45,485 nt of DNA, from NCBI GenBank assembly GCA_022772475.1, contig JALEZQ010000068.1, positions 1 through 45,485 on the forward strand, in the 5' to 3' direction. A program made the position numbers and the translations under genes. The stretch comes from Bacteroidales bacterium. Lineage in GTDB: Bacteria; Bacteroidota; Bacteroidia; Bacteroidales; Bacteroidaceae. Positions within the stretch are counted from its first letter, which is position 1; every line of letters starts with the position of its first letter. The notes below the pieces were generated by a model. The model was given only the letters and a program-made list of their open reading frames with translations. It searched no databases and had not been told where the DNA came from. This document shows positions 1 to 7,763 of this stretch, in pieces.

Positions 1-6
1 GCAGCT

Positions 7-373
7 TAGTAGGGCCATGTCCATTGACATGGCACCGGGGCGTAGCCGCGTTTTTTTGCGGCAAAGAATAGGTGTCGCGGCCGACGCCGCGACGCGTGCT
101 GAGTGCCACGTCAATGGACATGGCACTACTACGCGGCCTCACCCATTGACGTGCCACTCGGGGCGTAGCCGCGTATTTGCGGCAATGAATAGGTGTCGCG
201 GCCGACGTCGCGACGCGTGCTGAGTGCCACGTCAATGGACATGGCACTACTACGCGGCCTAACCCATTGACGTGCCACTCGCGGCGCAGCCGCGTTTTTG
301 CGGCAAAGAATAGGTGTCGCGGCCGACGTCGCGACACGTGCTGAGTGCCACGTCAATGGACATGCCACCGGGG
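7..373. repeat. Three-copy tandem array, 121-bp period
   Basis: Three imperfect direct copies follow one another; the shared core GAATAGGTGTCGCGGCCGAC begins at about 66, 187 and 308, a period of 121 bp each time. Each unit contains nested inverted repeats, for example around GTGCCACGTCAATGGACATGGC and around CGCGGCCGACGTCGCG, so each could fold into hairpins or a cruciform. A single inverted relative of the unit lies at about 19245-19375 inside a MITE-like element. No convincing coding frame runs through it. The left edge is uncertain because the window begins here. Confidence 0.85.
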
Positions 374-540
374 CGCAGCTTAACACACCCTATTCCCATC
401 TGCCTCTCGCCGCAGTGTGCAATCGCGCCGCACGCCATTATCGCCCTTGAAAATGGCCGCGAAATCCACCGCCCACCTACGCGGTCGAAAATACCGCAAG
501 TATGAAGCGTTTGTTTTTAGTCATATATTGTCAATACTTA

Positions 541-760
541 GGCGAAATACCTATCTTTAGTTAAATACACTGAATTTTCTAAAGGAAACACCCGAAAATT
601 GCCCTCGTCAAGCCGTTGAAGAGTCCGCGATGCGGCCTTCACTGTTAGGGCGACAGGAAAAACGCTCGCCCAAAGAGGAAAAACTGTCGCCCAAACAGTG
701 GCGGCTGAATGCGCTTTTCGCCCCTCGCCCCGCTTTTCCGCTTCTATTTGCACAGTAAGA
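541..760 (-). repeat. Degenerate GGGCGAC-rich repeat (possible third cassette copy)
   Basis: Read on the minus strand this stretch has ACTGTTTGGGCGACAG, CTTTGGGCGAGCG and CTGTCGCCCTAACAG separated by T-runs, then ends in a TTTCCTTTAGAAAA-like stretch. The same order of motifs occurs in the cassettes at 32632-32880 and 44817-45053. This copy lacks a clear promoter and terminator hairpin, so it is either decayed or only distantly related. The rest of 374-1000 shows no gene I can support. Confidence 0.45.
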
Positions 761-848
761 AGTGTAAACAATTTTTACCCCACGCTTCACGTTGTTTGGT
801 TAGTGTGCAATGATTGCTGTCCGGTAAAAGTTTTGCGGGGCAGCGAGG

Positions 849-868
849 GGATGTCAAAATGAAGAGGG
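849..868 (+). repeat. Solitary terminal-repeat-like sequence
   Basis: GGATGTCAAAATGAAGAGGG closely resembles the terminal inverted repeat of the element at 19025-19401 (GGTGTGTCAAAATGAAGATG). No matching opposite end was found nearby, so this is probably the remnant of one end. Confidence 0.4.
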
Positions 869-1000
869 TTGGGATAGCGGCGCCGCCCCGCAAATTCCCC
901 GCCTGTGAGCGCACTGCGCCTATAATGGCACTAAAGCCGCAAGAAACCGCACCAAACCCGCAAGAAGCGCAGATAAAAGTCTAAAATTTAGATGAAACAC

Positions 1001-1031
1001 TTGGCCGTTACAGAAAAAGGCCGTATCTTTG
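1001..1031 (+). promoter_or_regulatory. Promoter of the rpsF-rpsR-rplI operon
   Basis: TATCTTTG at 1024-1031 matches the Bacteroidetes -7 consensus TAnnTTTG, and TTGG at 1001-1004 lies 19 bp upstream as the -33 element. Transcription would start near 1038, leaving a leader of about 40 nt before rpsF. This places the upstream in-frame ATG at 992 outside the transcript and supports the start at 1079. Confidence 0.75.
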
Positions 1032-1078
1032 CGCCGCAATTTTGCAGAAATATAATAAAACAAAACACGAATCACCCT

Positions 1079-1423
1079 ATGATGAATCAGTACGAGACCG
1101 TTTTCATTATGACTCCCGTTTTGTCTGACCAGCAGATGAAGGAGACGGTCGAAAAGTTCAAGGGCGTTCTCACCGCCAACGGCGCTGAGATTGTCAACGA
1201 TGAGAACTGGGGTCTGAAGAAGATGGCCTACGCCATTCAGAAGAAGAGCACCGGTTTCTATCAGTTGCTCGAGTTCAAAGCCGAGCCCGAAGCAGTAGCC
1301 AAACTTGAGACGGCCTATCGCCGCGACGAGCGCGTTATCCGCTTTATCACTGTGAAACTGGACAAATATGCTATCAAGTACGCTGAGAAGCGTCGCAACC
1401 TGAAAAACAAGAAGGAGGACTAA
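1079..1423 (+). CDS. rpsF: 30S ribosomal protein bS6
   Basis: bS6 binds the 16S rRNA platform as a heterodimer with bS18, encoded next. The protein is 114 residues, the usual length in Bacteroidales, and begins [16 protein letters not shown], with the family's short N-terminal strand. The later stretch [23 protein letters not shown] is the conserved core. Two adjacent ATGs (1079 and 1082) could start it. The in-frame ATG at 992 is rejected because it lies upstream of the -7 element. It is the first gene of a three-gene operon and is followed 3 nt later by rpsR. No Shine-Dalgarno precedes it, unlike rpsR and rplI. Confidence 0.97.
   Translation: MMNQYETVFIMTPVLSDQQMKETVEKFKGVLTANGAEIVNDENWGLKKMAYAIQKKSTGFYQLLEFKAEPEAVAKLETAYRRDERVIRFITVKLDKYAIKYAEKRRNLKNKKED
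1414..1418 (+). promoter_or_regulatory. Shine-Dalgarno sequence of rpsR
   Basis: AAGGAGGA (core GGAGG 1414-1418) lies 8 nt before the rpsR ATG and overlaps the last codons of rpsF. Shine-Dalgarno sequences are generally absent in Bacteroidetes, so its presence here is notable. Confidence 0.6.
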
Positions 1424-1426
1424 GTC

Positions 1427-1696
1427 ATGGCACAAGCACAATCTGAAATCCGCTATCTCACCCCGCCCACCGTCGACGTAAAGAAGAAGAAGTACTGCCG
1501 TTTCAAGAAGAGCGGTATCAAATACATCGACTACAAAGATCCCGAGTTCCTGAAGAAATTCCTCAACGAGCAGGGCAAGCTCCTGCCCCGTCGTATCACC
1601 GGTACGTCGCTCAAGTATCAGCGCCGCGTGGCTCAGGCCGTTAAGCGCGCACGCCAGCTCGCTCTGCTTCCCTTCGTAACCGATTTGATGAAATAA
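1427..1696 (+). CDS. rpsR: 30S ribosomal protein bS18
   Basis: bS18 pairs with bS6 on the small-subunit platform near the 3' end of 16S rRNA. The 89-residue product has the family core: [19 protein letters not shown], then [20 protein letters not shown] and a basic C-terminus ending in [10 protein letters not shown]. The start ATG is 3 nt after the rpsF stop and has a Shine-Dalgarno 8 nt upstream. It is co-transcribed with rpsF and rplI. In a Bacteroidetes ribosome structure, bS18 is one of the proteins that hold the anti-Shine-Dalgarno tail, which makes the Shine-Dalgarno of its own gene a candidate autoregulatory device (inference). Confidence 0.97.
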   Translation: MAQAQSEIRYLTPPTVDVKKKKYCRFKKSGIKYIDYKDPEFLKKFLNEQGKLLPRRITGTSLKYQRRVAQAVKRARQLALLPFVTDLMK

Positions 1697-1698
1697 CA

Positions 1699-1707
1699 AA
1701 AGGAGGT
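1699..1707 (+). promoter_or_regulatory. Shine-Dalgarno sequence of rplI
   Basis: AAAGGAGGT lies 8 nt before the rplI ATG at 1716, in the short rpsR-rplI gap and so not constrained by coding. It is nearly a perfect complement to the canonical 16S rRNA tail. Confidence 0.65.
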
Positions 1708-1715
1708 AAAGACTT

Positions 1716-2165
1716 ATGGAACTCATTCTCAAAGAAAACGTACACGGCCTTGGCTACAAGGACGATATTGTCAACGTAAAGAACGGCTACGGCCGCAACT
1801 ACCTTATCCCCACGGGTAAGGCCGTTATCGCTTCGCCTTCTGCAAAGAAGATGCTCGCTGAAGAACTCAAGCAGCGTGCCCACAAGCTCGAGAAGATCAA
1901 GAACGACGCTCTCGCTCTGGCCGAGAAACTCGGCGCTATCGAGCCCATCGTTGTCGCTACCAAGGTGAGCGCCACCGGCGTTATCTACGGTTCGGTGAAC
2001 GCCCTGCAGCTGGCCGACGAACTGGCTAAGCGCGGCTTCGAAATCGACCGTAAGATCATCGACGTGAAGGACGTAAAGGCTGTAGGCAACTACAAGGCCG
2101 TTGTGAAGCTCCACAAGGAAGTTTCCGTAGAGATTCCTTTCGAGGTGGTGGCCGAAGAGGCTTAA
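1716..2165 (+). CDS. rplI: 50S ribosomal protein bL9
   Basis: bL9 is a two-domain large-subunit protein at the base of the L1 stalk. The 149-residue product shows the N-terminal rRNA-binding domain (MELILKENVHGLGYKDDIV, then VKNGYGRNYLIPTGKAV), a long connecting helix rich in Lys, Glu and Ala (about 45-75) and the C-terminal domain. It is the third gene of the rpsF operon, 19 nt after rpsR, and is closed by a strong terminator 21 nt after its stop. Confidence 0.97.
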   Translation: MELILKENVHGLGYKDDIVNVKNGYGRNYLIPTGKAVIASPSAKKMLAEELKQRAHKLEKIKNDALALAEKLGAIEPIVVATKVSATGVIYGSVNALQLADELAKRGFEIDRKIIDVKDVKAVGNYKAVVKLHKEVSVEIPFEVVAEEA

Positions 2166-2186
2166 TCGCTACAATACCAAATAAAG

Positions 2187-2219
2187 AATGTCCGCAAGGT
2201 TCTGCTTTGCGGACATTTT
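2187..2219 (+). terminator. Terminator of the rpsF operon
   Basis: A perfect 11-bp stem (AATGTCCGCAA at 2187-2197 with TTGCGGACATT at 2207-2217) and a 9-nt loop end in a T-rich tail directly after rplI. Confidence 0.85.
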
Positions 2220-2250
2220 CTATATCTATAGAACACGCCTTATATATACC

Positions 2251-2997
2251 ATGCGCTACTTCCTGCAATTCTCCTACGACGGCACCGCCTATCATGGCTG
2301 GCAGGTGCAACCCAATGCCGATACCGTGCAGCAGCGTTTAGACCGCGCGTTGGCTCTTATCCTGCGGCAGTCCGTCGAAACCGTCGGTGCCGGACGTACC
2401 GATACGGGGGTCCATGCCGACATGATGGTGGCTCATTTCGACGTGGACCAAACGCTTGATACCCATGCCATCGTGCACAAACTCAACCGCGTGTTGCCGC
2501 AGGACATCGCCGTACGGAGTTTGCGCCCCGTACGCGACGACGCCCATGCCCGCTTCGATGCTACGGCGCGCACCTACCACTACTACGTCTATACGCAGAA
2601 AAACCCGCGTCTCCGCCACTTCGCTCTGCAGCTGTTCTTTACGCCCGACTATGCCCTGATGAATGCCGCCGCGGAGCAGTTGCTCAGCGTCACAGACTTC
2701 ACCAGTTTCAGCAAACTGCATACCGACGCCCGCACCAACATCTGCGACGTCAGCCACGCCCGGTGGGTGCAGGTCGATGCCGACCTGTGGCGCTTTGAAA
2801 TCACCGCCAACCGTTTCCTTCGCAACATGGTGCGCGCCGTCGTCGGCACCCTGCTCGAAGTGGGGCGTCACCGCCTGAGCCTCGACGACTTCCGGCAGAT
2901 CATCGAGCGCAAGGATCGTTGCGAAGCCGGCGACTCAGTAGCCGCCCGCGCCCTGTCGCTGGTGCATATTGCCTATCCCGAGAGCCTCTTTCTTTAG
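2251..2997 (+). CDS. truA: tRNA pseudouridine(38-40) synthase TruA
   Basis: TruA isomerises uridines 38-40 in the anticodon arm of many tRNAs. The 248-residue protein starts MRYFLQFSYDGTAYHGWQ, the family's N-terminus; the catalytic aspartate is D51 in GAGRTDTGVHA. FLRNMVRAVVGTLLEVG near residue 190 is the conserved C-terminal tRNA-binding segment. The start at 2251 is chosen because the in-frame ATG at 2188 lies inside the preceding terminator hairpin. It lies alone between the rpsF operon terminator and the structured region at 3033-3115. Confidence 0.96.
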   Translation: MRYFLQFSYDGTAYHGWQVQPNADTVQQRLDRALALILRQSVETVGAGRTDTGVHADMMVAHFDVDQTLDTHAIVHKLNRVLPQDIAVRSLRPVRDDAHARFDATARTYHYYVYTQKNPRLRHFALQLFFTPDYALMNAAAEQLLSVTDFTSFSKLHTDARTNICDVSHARWVQVDADLWRFEITANRFLRNMVRAVVGTLLEVGRHRLSLDDFRQIIERKDRCEAGDSVAARALSLVHIAYPESLFL

Positions 2998-3032
2998 AAA
3001 CGATGCAGATGGTATGCGCCTCTGTCTCATAC

Positions 3033-3115
3033 AGCCCTCTACTCTTCCCGGTTTACCACTGAGGATAGGGCTGACCTGCTAAAGATGGTAGGGTGCACGC
3101 ACCGTGCAAGCAGGT
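3033..3115 (+). other. Structured intergenic region after truA
   Basis: Two helices can form: AGCCCT 3033-3038 with AGGGCT 3067-3072, then ACCTGCT 3074-3080 with AGCAGGT 3109-3115, the latter enclosing a perfect 6-bp hairpin TGCACG/CGTGCA (3094-3099, 3103-3108). There is no terminal T-run, so it does not look like a simple intrinsic terminator. It could be a small RNA, a truA 3' UTR element or chance. No known riboswitch class is recognised. Confidence 0.4.
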
Positions 3116-3197
3116 TGGCCAAAGAAGCGTATTGTCCTCTTTGATTGACAATTGTATGGACAGTAGTAACAAATTTGAAAGATTTTTAACGGTTGGC

Positions 3198-3228
3198 TTG
3201 TTCGTCTTTAATTCTTTTGCTACTTTTG
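3198..3228 (+). promoter_or_regulatory. Promoter of the nucleotide-sugar dehydratase gene
   Basis: TACTTTTG at 3221-3228 fits the -7 consensus and TTG at 3198-3200 lies 20 bp upstream. The leader to the ATG at 3326 is about 90 nt. Confidence 0.65.
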
Positions 3229-3325
3229 CCTTGACAGTTCCTATCTTGAAAGAAAACTAAGAGAGAAAACGAGACAACTATGCCGTGGCTTCCCTGTGGA
3301 GGTTGCGGGGAAAAACTTACAGCGT

Positions 3326-5245
3326 ATGGTAATCTTACGAAAACTCTTCAACTGGTATTTCGGCCGTAATGCCTTGCCCTATTGGTGTATCGTCATCGTG
3401 GACCTGATGGTATGCTTCGCAAGTGGTTTCCTGGTGATGCTGATGCGGCATCCCATCTCTGACGTGCTCGCAAACGGCGTAGGGCTTGTAAAAGATTTCC
3501 TTGTCTTTGGCGCTTTCAATCTGCTTGGTTTCCGCCTGTTCCACACCTATTCCGGCATCCTGCGCTATTCCCAGTTTATCGACCTGATGCGCGTGCTCTA
3601 TGCCAATGCTGTGGCCTTCGTTTTGGCCCTCGCCTTCATGTTCGTCGCCGATTACTATGCGTGGAACAATCACTTCTACGTGCTGACGGGCCGCATGGTC
3701 TTCTTCATCTACCTGTGCTCAGCCGCCACCATGTGTACGCTTCGCGTACTTATCAAAACCCTCTTCGACAACGCATTGGTGGACAGCACGGCCGAGAATG
3801 CCCTGGTTTATGGCACGCACGAAGGCGCCATTGCCATGACCAACGAAGCCCGCAACACCAAGCCCGTGCAGTTCCTTATCTGCGGCTATGTGGGCGACAG
3901 TAAGGATTTCTACGCCGAGCGCCTCATGGGCAAGCGCATCTACTCCACACAGCAGGACCTGCTCCCCATCATCCGCCAGAAAGGCATCAAGGCCATGCTC
4001 ATCAGTCCGCTTAAGCACGATGCTTTCCTCAAGAACAAAGCCTTCCAGAATATGCTCCTCGACGAGGGCGTGAAGATATATATCGCCCAGAACGCCGAGC
4101 AGTGGACGCCCCAGTCGAAAGACGGCGTGCAGCTGCGCAAGGTCAACATCGAAGACCTCCTGCCGCGCGACGAGATAGAGGTTGATATGGAGAAGGTGGG
4201 TGCCCTGCTCCGCGGCAAGAAAGTGCTCATCACAGGTTCGGCCGGCAGCATCGGCTCCGAAATGGTACGACAGATAGCCATCTACTCGCCTGCCGAAATG
4301 ATGCTCATCGACCAGGCCGAAACGCCCCAGCACGACATCCGCCTCATGATGCACAACCAGTATCCGCACATCAAGGCACACACCATCGTCACCTCCATCT
4401 GCAAGGAAGACCGCATGGAGGAAATCTTCAGCACCTTCCGTCCCGACTACGTTTTCCACGCCGCAGCCTACAAGCACGTGCCCATGATGGAAGACAATCC
4501 CAGCGAGAGCGTGCAGAACAACGTGTGGGGCACCAAGGTCATCGCCGACCTCAGCGTCAAGTACGGCGTCAAGAAGTTTGTCATGATTTCTACCGACAAG
4601 GCCGTCAACCCCACCAACGTCATGGGCTGCTCGAAGCGTATCTGCGAGATTTACGTCCAGAGCCTTGACCACGCCATAAAAGCCGGCGAGGTGAAGGGCG
4701 TCACCCAGTTTGTCACCACCCGCTTCGGCAATGTGCTCGGCTCTAACGGCTCCGTCATACCCCTCTTCCGCAAGCAGTTGGCCAACGGCGGCCCCCTTAC
4801 CGTCACCCACCCCGACATCATCCGCTTCTTCATGCTCATCCCCGAGGCCTGCAAACTGGTGCTCGAGGCCGGAACCCACGGACAGGGTGGCGAAATCTTC
4901 GTCTTCGACATGGGCGAACCCGTGCGCATCGCCGATCTGGCCAAGCGCATGATACAGCTCAGCGGCGCCAAGAATGTCGAAATCAAATACACCGGTCTGC
5001 GCGAAGGCGAGAAACTCTATGAGGAGGTGCTCAGCGAGAACGAGAACACCAAACCCTCTTTCCATAAGAAAATCCGTATTGCTGAGGTGCGTCATTACGC
5101 TTACAATGATGCCTGCCGCCAGCTTAACGAGATGCGCGACATCGCCGCCAAGTATGACGACATGGAGACCGTCCGTAAAATGAAAGAGATGGTGCCCGAG
5201 TACGTCAGCAAGCATTCCCGCTACGAAGTGCTCGACGCAAAGTAA
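3326..5245 (+). CDS. Membrane-anchored nucleotide-sugar 4,6-dehydratase (CapD/FlaA1-like polysaccharide biosynthesis protein)
   Basis: The 639-residue protein has four N-terminal membrane segments (about 17-40, 55-73, 88-108, 122-142), a first nucleotide-binding-like domain (about 155-260) and a C-terminal SDR domain with the NAD-binding motif TGSAGSIGSE at 303-312. In place of the usual YxxxK it has M433-G-C-S-K437, the Met-for-Tyr change known in WbpM/PglF-type UDP-GlcNAc 4,6-dehydratases. That supports a role at the inner membrane in making deoxy/amino sugars for capsule, O-antigen or glycoproteins. ATG 3326 is preferred over an upstream in-frame GTG at 3296. It is a single gene with its own promoter and a long terminator hairpin. 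The exact sugar cannot be read from the sequence. Confidence 0.9.
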   Translation: MVILRKLFNWYFGRNALPYWCIVIVDLMVCFASGFLVMLMRHPISDVLANGVGLVKDFLVFGAFNLLGFRLFHTYSGILRYSQFIDLMRVLYANAVAFVLALAFMFVADYYAWNNHFYVLTGRMVFFIYLCSAATMCTLRVLIKTLFDNALVDSTAENALVYGTHEGAIAMTNEARNTKPVQFLICGYVGDSKDFYAERLMGKRIYSTQQDLLPIIRQKGIKAMLISPLKHDAFLKNKAFQNMLLDEGVKIYIAQNAEQWTPQSKDGVQLRKVNIEDLLPRDEIEVDMEKVGALLRGKKVLITGSAGSIGSEMVRQIAIYSPAEMMLIDQAETPQHDIRLMMHNQYPHIKAHTIVTSICKEDRMEEIFSTFRPDYVFHAAAYKHVPMMEDNPSESVQNNVWGTKVIADLSVKYGVKKFVMISTDKAVNPTNVMGCSKRICEIYVQSLDHAIKAGEVKGVTQFVTTRFGNVLGSNGSVIPLFRKQLANGGPLTVTHPDIIRFFMLIPEACKLVLEAGTHGQGGEIFVFDMGEPVRIADLAKRMIQLSGAKNVEIKYTGLREGEKLYEEVLSENENTKPSFHKKIRIAEVRHYAYNDACRQLNEMRDIAAKYDDMETVRKMKEMVPEYVSKHSRYEVLDAK

Positions 5246-5261
5246 AGGCCACACACACAAT

Positions 5262-5323
5262 ATAACGCCGCCACGCACGCTCGCCTCCCGTCATGGGATG
5301 GCCGGCGTGCGTGGCGGCGTTAT
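5262..5323. terminator. Long hairpin after the dehydratase gene
   Basis: A perfect 19-bp inverted repeat (5262-5280 with 5305-5323, ATAACGCCGCCACGCACGC) encloses a 24-nt loop. It follows the stop by 16 nt and is the likely terminator, though the T-run is weak. Confidence 0.75.
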
Positions 5324-5415
5324 GATTCATCGAGAGGCGGCGACCCGAAATATGTTTAATATCATACTTTAGGCTTAATTCGCCCTTCGTGTGGGCTGGT
5401 TACGCCTTTTCTTCT

Positions 5416-5423
5416 TACTTTTG
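5416..5423 (+). promoter_or_regulatory. gdhA promoter (-7 element)
   Basis: TACTTTTG fits the Bacteroidetes -7 consensus and lies 61 nt before the gdhA ATG. The -33 element is weak (TGG at 5397-5399). Confidence 0.6.
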
Positions 5424-5484
5424 AAGCAGTAGAGACGGCACTGCCGAGCAGTGTCGCAAGTTAACCTAAACCTATTGCTTATTC

Positions 5485-6822
5485 ATGAAAACCGAACAAA
5501 TTCTTTCTGCACTCGAGGCCAAGCATCCCGGTGAGCACGAGTATCTGCAGGCCGTGCGTGAAGTGCTGCTGTCTATTGAGGACGTCTATAACCAGCATCC
5601 CGAGTTTGAGCGTGCGAAACTCATCGAGCGCCTTGTCGAGCCCGACCGTATCATTACCTTCCGCGTGCCTTGGGTTGACGACAAGGGCGAGGTGCATGTC
5701 AACCTCGGCTACCGCGTACAGTTCAACAACGCCATCGGCCCGTACAAGGGCGGCGTGCGCTTCCATCCCTCTGTGAACCTGAGCATCCTCAAGTTCCTCG
5801 GTTTCGAACAGACCTTCAAGAACGCACTGACCACGCTGCCTATGGGCGGCGCCAAGGGCGGCTCCGACTTTGCGCCGCGTGGCCGCAGTGATGCCGAAAT
5901 CATGCGCTTCTGCCAGGCGTTCATGCTGGAACTGTGGCGCCATGTCGGCCCCGATACCGACGTGCCTGCCGGCGACATCGGCGTTGGCGGCCGCGAAGTG
6001 GGCTATATGTTTGGCATGTACAAGAAGCTCTCGCACGAACATACGGGCACCTTCACCGGCAAGGGCCTCTCGTTCGGCGGTTCCATCCTTCGTCCTGAAG
6101 CCACCGGCTATGGCGCCCTCTACTTTGTCAAGCAGATGCTCGCCGAGCAGGGCGACAGCCTCGAAGGCAAGACGCTGGCCGTATCGGGCTTCGGCAATGT
6201 GGCCTGGGGCGCCGTCAAGAAGGCTGTCGAACTGGGCGGCAAGGTGGTCACCCTGAGCGGACCGGACGGTTATGTCTATGACCCCGACGGCGTCAGCGGC
6301 GAGAAGATAGACTATATGCTCGACCTCCGTCTGTCCGGCGAGGACATCGTCGAGCCTTATGCCGAGCGCTATCCGTCGGCCACCTTCGTACCGGGAAAGA
6401 AGCCGTGGGAGGTAAAGGTGGATATTGCCCTACCTTGCGCCACGCAGAACGAACTCAACCTGGACGATGCCCGCCAACTGACCGCCAACGGCGTGCGCCT
6501 TGTGGCCGAGGTCAGCAATATGGGCTGTACGGCAGAGGCTGTTGACCACTTCATTGAGACGCGCACCGTCTTTGCACCCGGCAAGGCTGTCAACTCGGGC
6601 GGCGTGGCCACGTCGGGCCTGGAGATGACGCAGAACGCCATGCACATCGCCTGGGGTGCCGAGGAAGTGGATGCCCGTCTGCACCAGATTATGAGCGACG
6701 TCCATGGGCAGTGTCTGGCCTATGGCCGTGAAGCCGACGGTTACATCAACTATGTGAAGGGCGCCAACATCGCCGGCTTCATGAAGGTGGCCAACGCCAT
6801 GATGGCGCAGGGGCTCATATAA
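5485..6822 (+). CDS. gdhA: NADP-specific glutamate dehydrogenase
   Basis: The enzyme makes glutamate from 2-oxoglutarate and ammonium with NADPH. The 445-residue length is close to E. coli GdhA (447). The substrate-binding loop KGGVRFHPSVNLSILKFLGF (from residue 88) and the catalytic lysine K124 in PMGGAKGGSDF are present. The Rossmann domain has SGFGNVAWGA near 230, and the conserved NSGGVATSGLEMTQNA lies near 370. It is a single gene with its own promoter and terminator. gltBD (the ATP-dependent route) is also in the window, 32 kb away. Confidence 0.97.
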   Translation: MKTEQILSALEAKHPGEHEYLQAVREVLLSIEDVYNQHPEFERAKLIERLVEPDRIITFRVPWVDDKGEVHVNLGYRVQFNNAIGPYKGGVRFHPSVNLSILKFLGFEQTFKNALTTLPMGGAKGGSDFAPRGRSDAEIMRFCQAFMLELWRHVGPDTDVPAGDIGVGGREVGYMFGMYKKLSHEHTGTFTGKGLSFGGSILRPEATGYGALYFVKQMLAEQGDSLEGKTLAVSGFGNVAWGAVKKAVELGGKVVTLSGPDGYVYDPDGVSGEKIDYMLDLRLSGEDIVEPYAERYPSATFVPGKKPWEVKVDIALPCATQNELNLDDARQLTANGVRLVAEVSNMGCTAEAVDHFIETRTVFAPGKAVNSGGVATSGLEMTQNAMHIAWGAEEVDARLHQIMSDVHGQCLAYGREADGYINYVKGANIAGFMKVANAMMAQGLI

Positions 6823-6874
6823 GGGCCATGCGTTAGAAAGAGACAACGCTTGGTAAAGCGTCCATATATATTAG

Positions 6875-6911
6875 CAGGAGGCAAATGCTGACCATGAGCA
6901 TTTGCCTCCTG
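6875..6911. terminator. Bidirectional terminator between gdhA and the lipoprotein gene
   Basis: A perfect 15-bp stem (CAGGAGGCAAATGCT 6875-6889, complement 6897-6911) with a 7-nt loop sits between two convergent genes. Confidence 0.8.
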
Positions 6912-6949
6912 TGTTATAGGTGTCGATTGAACGATGGGGCGTAGCGCGT

Positions 6950-7639
6950 TTACTCCTTTTCCGTGCCCTGACGCACAAGGATGTCGGTACTGATGCCGCC
7001 GGATGTCAGACGGATGACGCCGTTGCGGGCCGTGGTGCCATTGTTGGCATCAACCTGTACTTTGACGGTGTGGTCACCGGCATCGAAGGTCTCGCCGGCC
7101 AGATGAATCCACTCGTCCGTCGTCTTGAGCGTGGCGTTGTCCTGATAGACGGTGAAGACCACGGACGTATCGGCAGCCGTGTACTTCAGGTCCATGGGGA
7201 AGGCCACCTTCATGTCCTTGATGTCCTTAACCTCGCCGACGTTGGTCGTGATGGCGGCCGGGCGTCGGATGTTGAGCCACGAGTACTGCGTCACGGGGCG
7301 TGTGATGACGTCGAAGGTATAGGCTTGGGCGTAGGCGCGGCGCGGATGTCCCGTGGTGTTGGCCTCGTAGCCGAAGGTTATCAGCGTGTTGATGGCTTTA
7401 CCGTTGGAGGTGCTGGCCTCGTTGGGCGTGGCCGTGAGCCATGTGTCTGTGGTCTTGAGCGTCCAGCTGTCGAGAGAGTAGAGGCGGATGGTGTCGGACA
7501 GTTGGTCGGCGTAGGCTACGGTGCCTTCGCTCGTCAGCGGGAAGAAGAAGGTCTGGTGCACTTCATACTCATCGTTGCCGCAACTGTTCATACTCAGCAG
7601 GCCCAATACGGCTGCCAACGAAAGAAATAGTTTTTTCAT
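6950..7639 (-). CDS. Lipoprotein with BACON-like repeats
   Basis: The 229-residue protein starts MKKLFLSLAAVLGLLSMNSC, a lipoprotein signal peptide with the predicted lipidated Cys at 20. The mature part has a repeated pattern resembling BACON/Ig-like domains: TLKTTDTWLTATP near 80 and again TLKTTDEWIHLAGETFDAGD near 175. These are common in Bacteroidales surface lipoproteins, where they may bind carbohydrates or act as spacers. The gene is downstream of lptD on the same strand (124-nt gap), so it may be partly co-transcribed. The domain assignment rests on pattern and is tentative. Confidence 0.75.
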   Translation of the reverse strand: MKKLFLSLAAVLGLLSMNSCGNDEYEVHQTFFFPLTSEGTVAYADQLSDTIRLYSLDSWTLKTTDTWLTATPNEASTSNGKAINTLITFGYEANTTGHPRRAYAQAYTFDVITRPVTQYSWLNIRRPAAITTNVGEVKDIKDMKVAFPMDLKYTAADTSVVFTVYQDNATLKTTDEWIHLAGETFDAGDHTVKVQVDANNGTTARNGVIRLTSGGISTDILVRQGTEKE

Positions 7640-7763
7640 GGTTTGGGTTTATGAATAGTGGATATTAAAGCGCCGTCCTTTGTGGCGGCATGTCTGTGGT
7701 TGACTTTGTGATAGTGGTTTCTGTTTTAGGCGGTAGGTGGATGGCTGCCACGCCCTCCTTTAC

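Noticed and set aside
1-400. CRISPR array
   Set aside because: The 121-bp units are repeated along their full length, with no short repeat separated by unique spacers, and there are no cas genes.
538-771. A minus-strand frame of 77 codons upstream of rpsF
   Set aside because: It runs through the GGGCGAC repeat region and shows repeat-derived, non-protein-like sequence.
3280-3369. A 29-codon frame (starting MPWLPCGGCG) overlapping the start of the dehydratase gene
   Set aside because: It has no homology pattern I recognise, overlaps the real gene in another frame and lacks features of an attenuator peptide.
3719-5278. A long open frame antisense to the dehydratase gene
   Set aside because: It is a shadow frame; the sense gene has clear motifs throughout.
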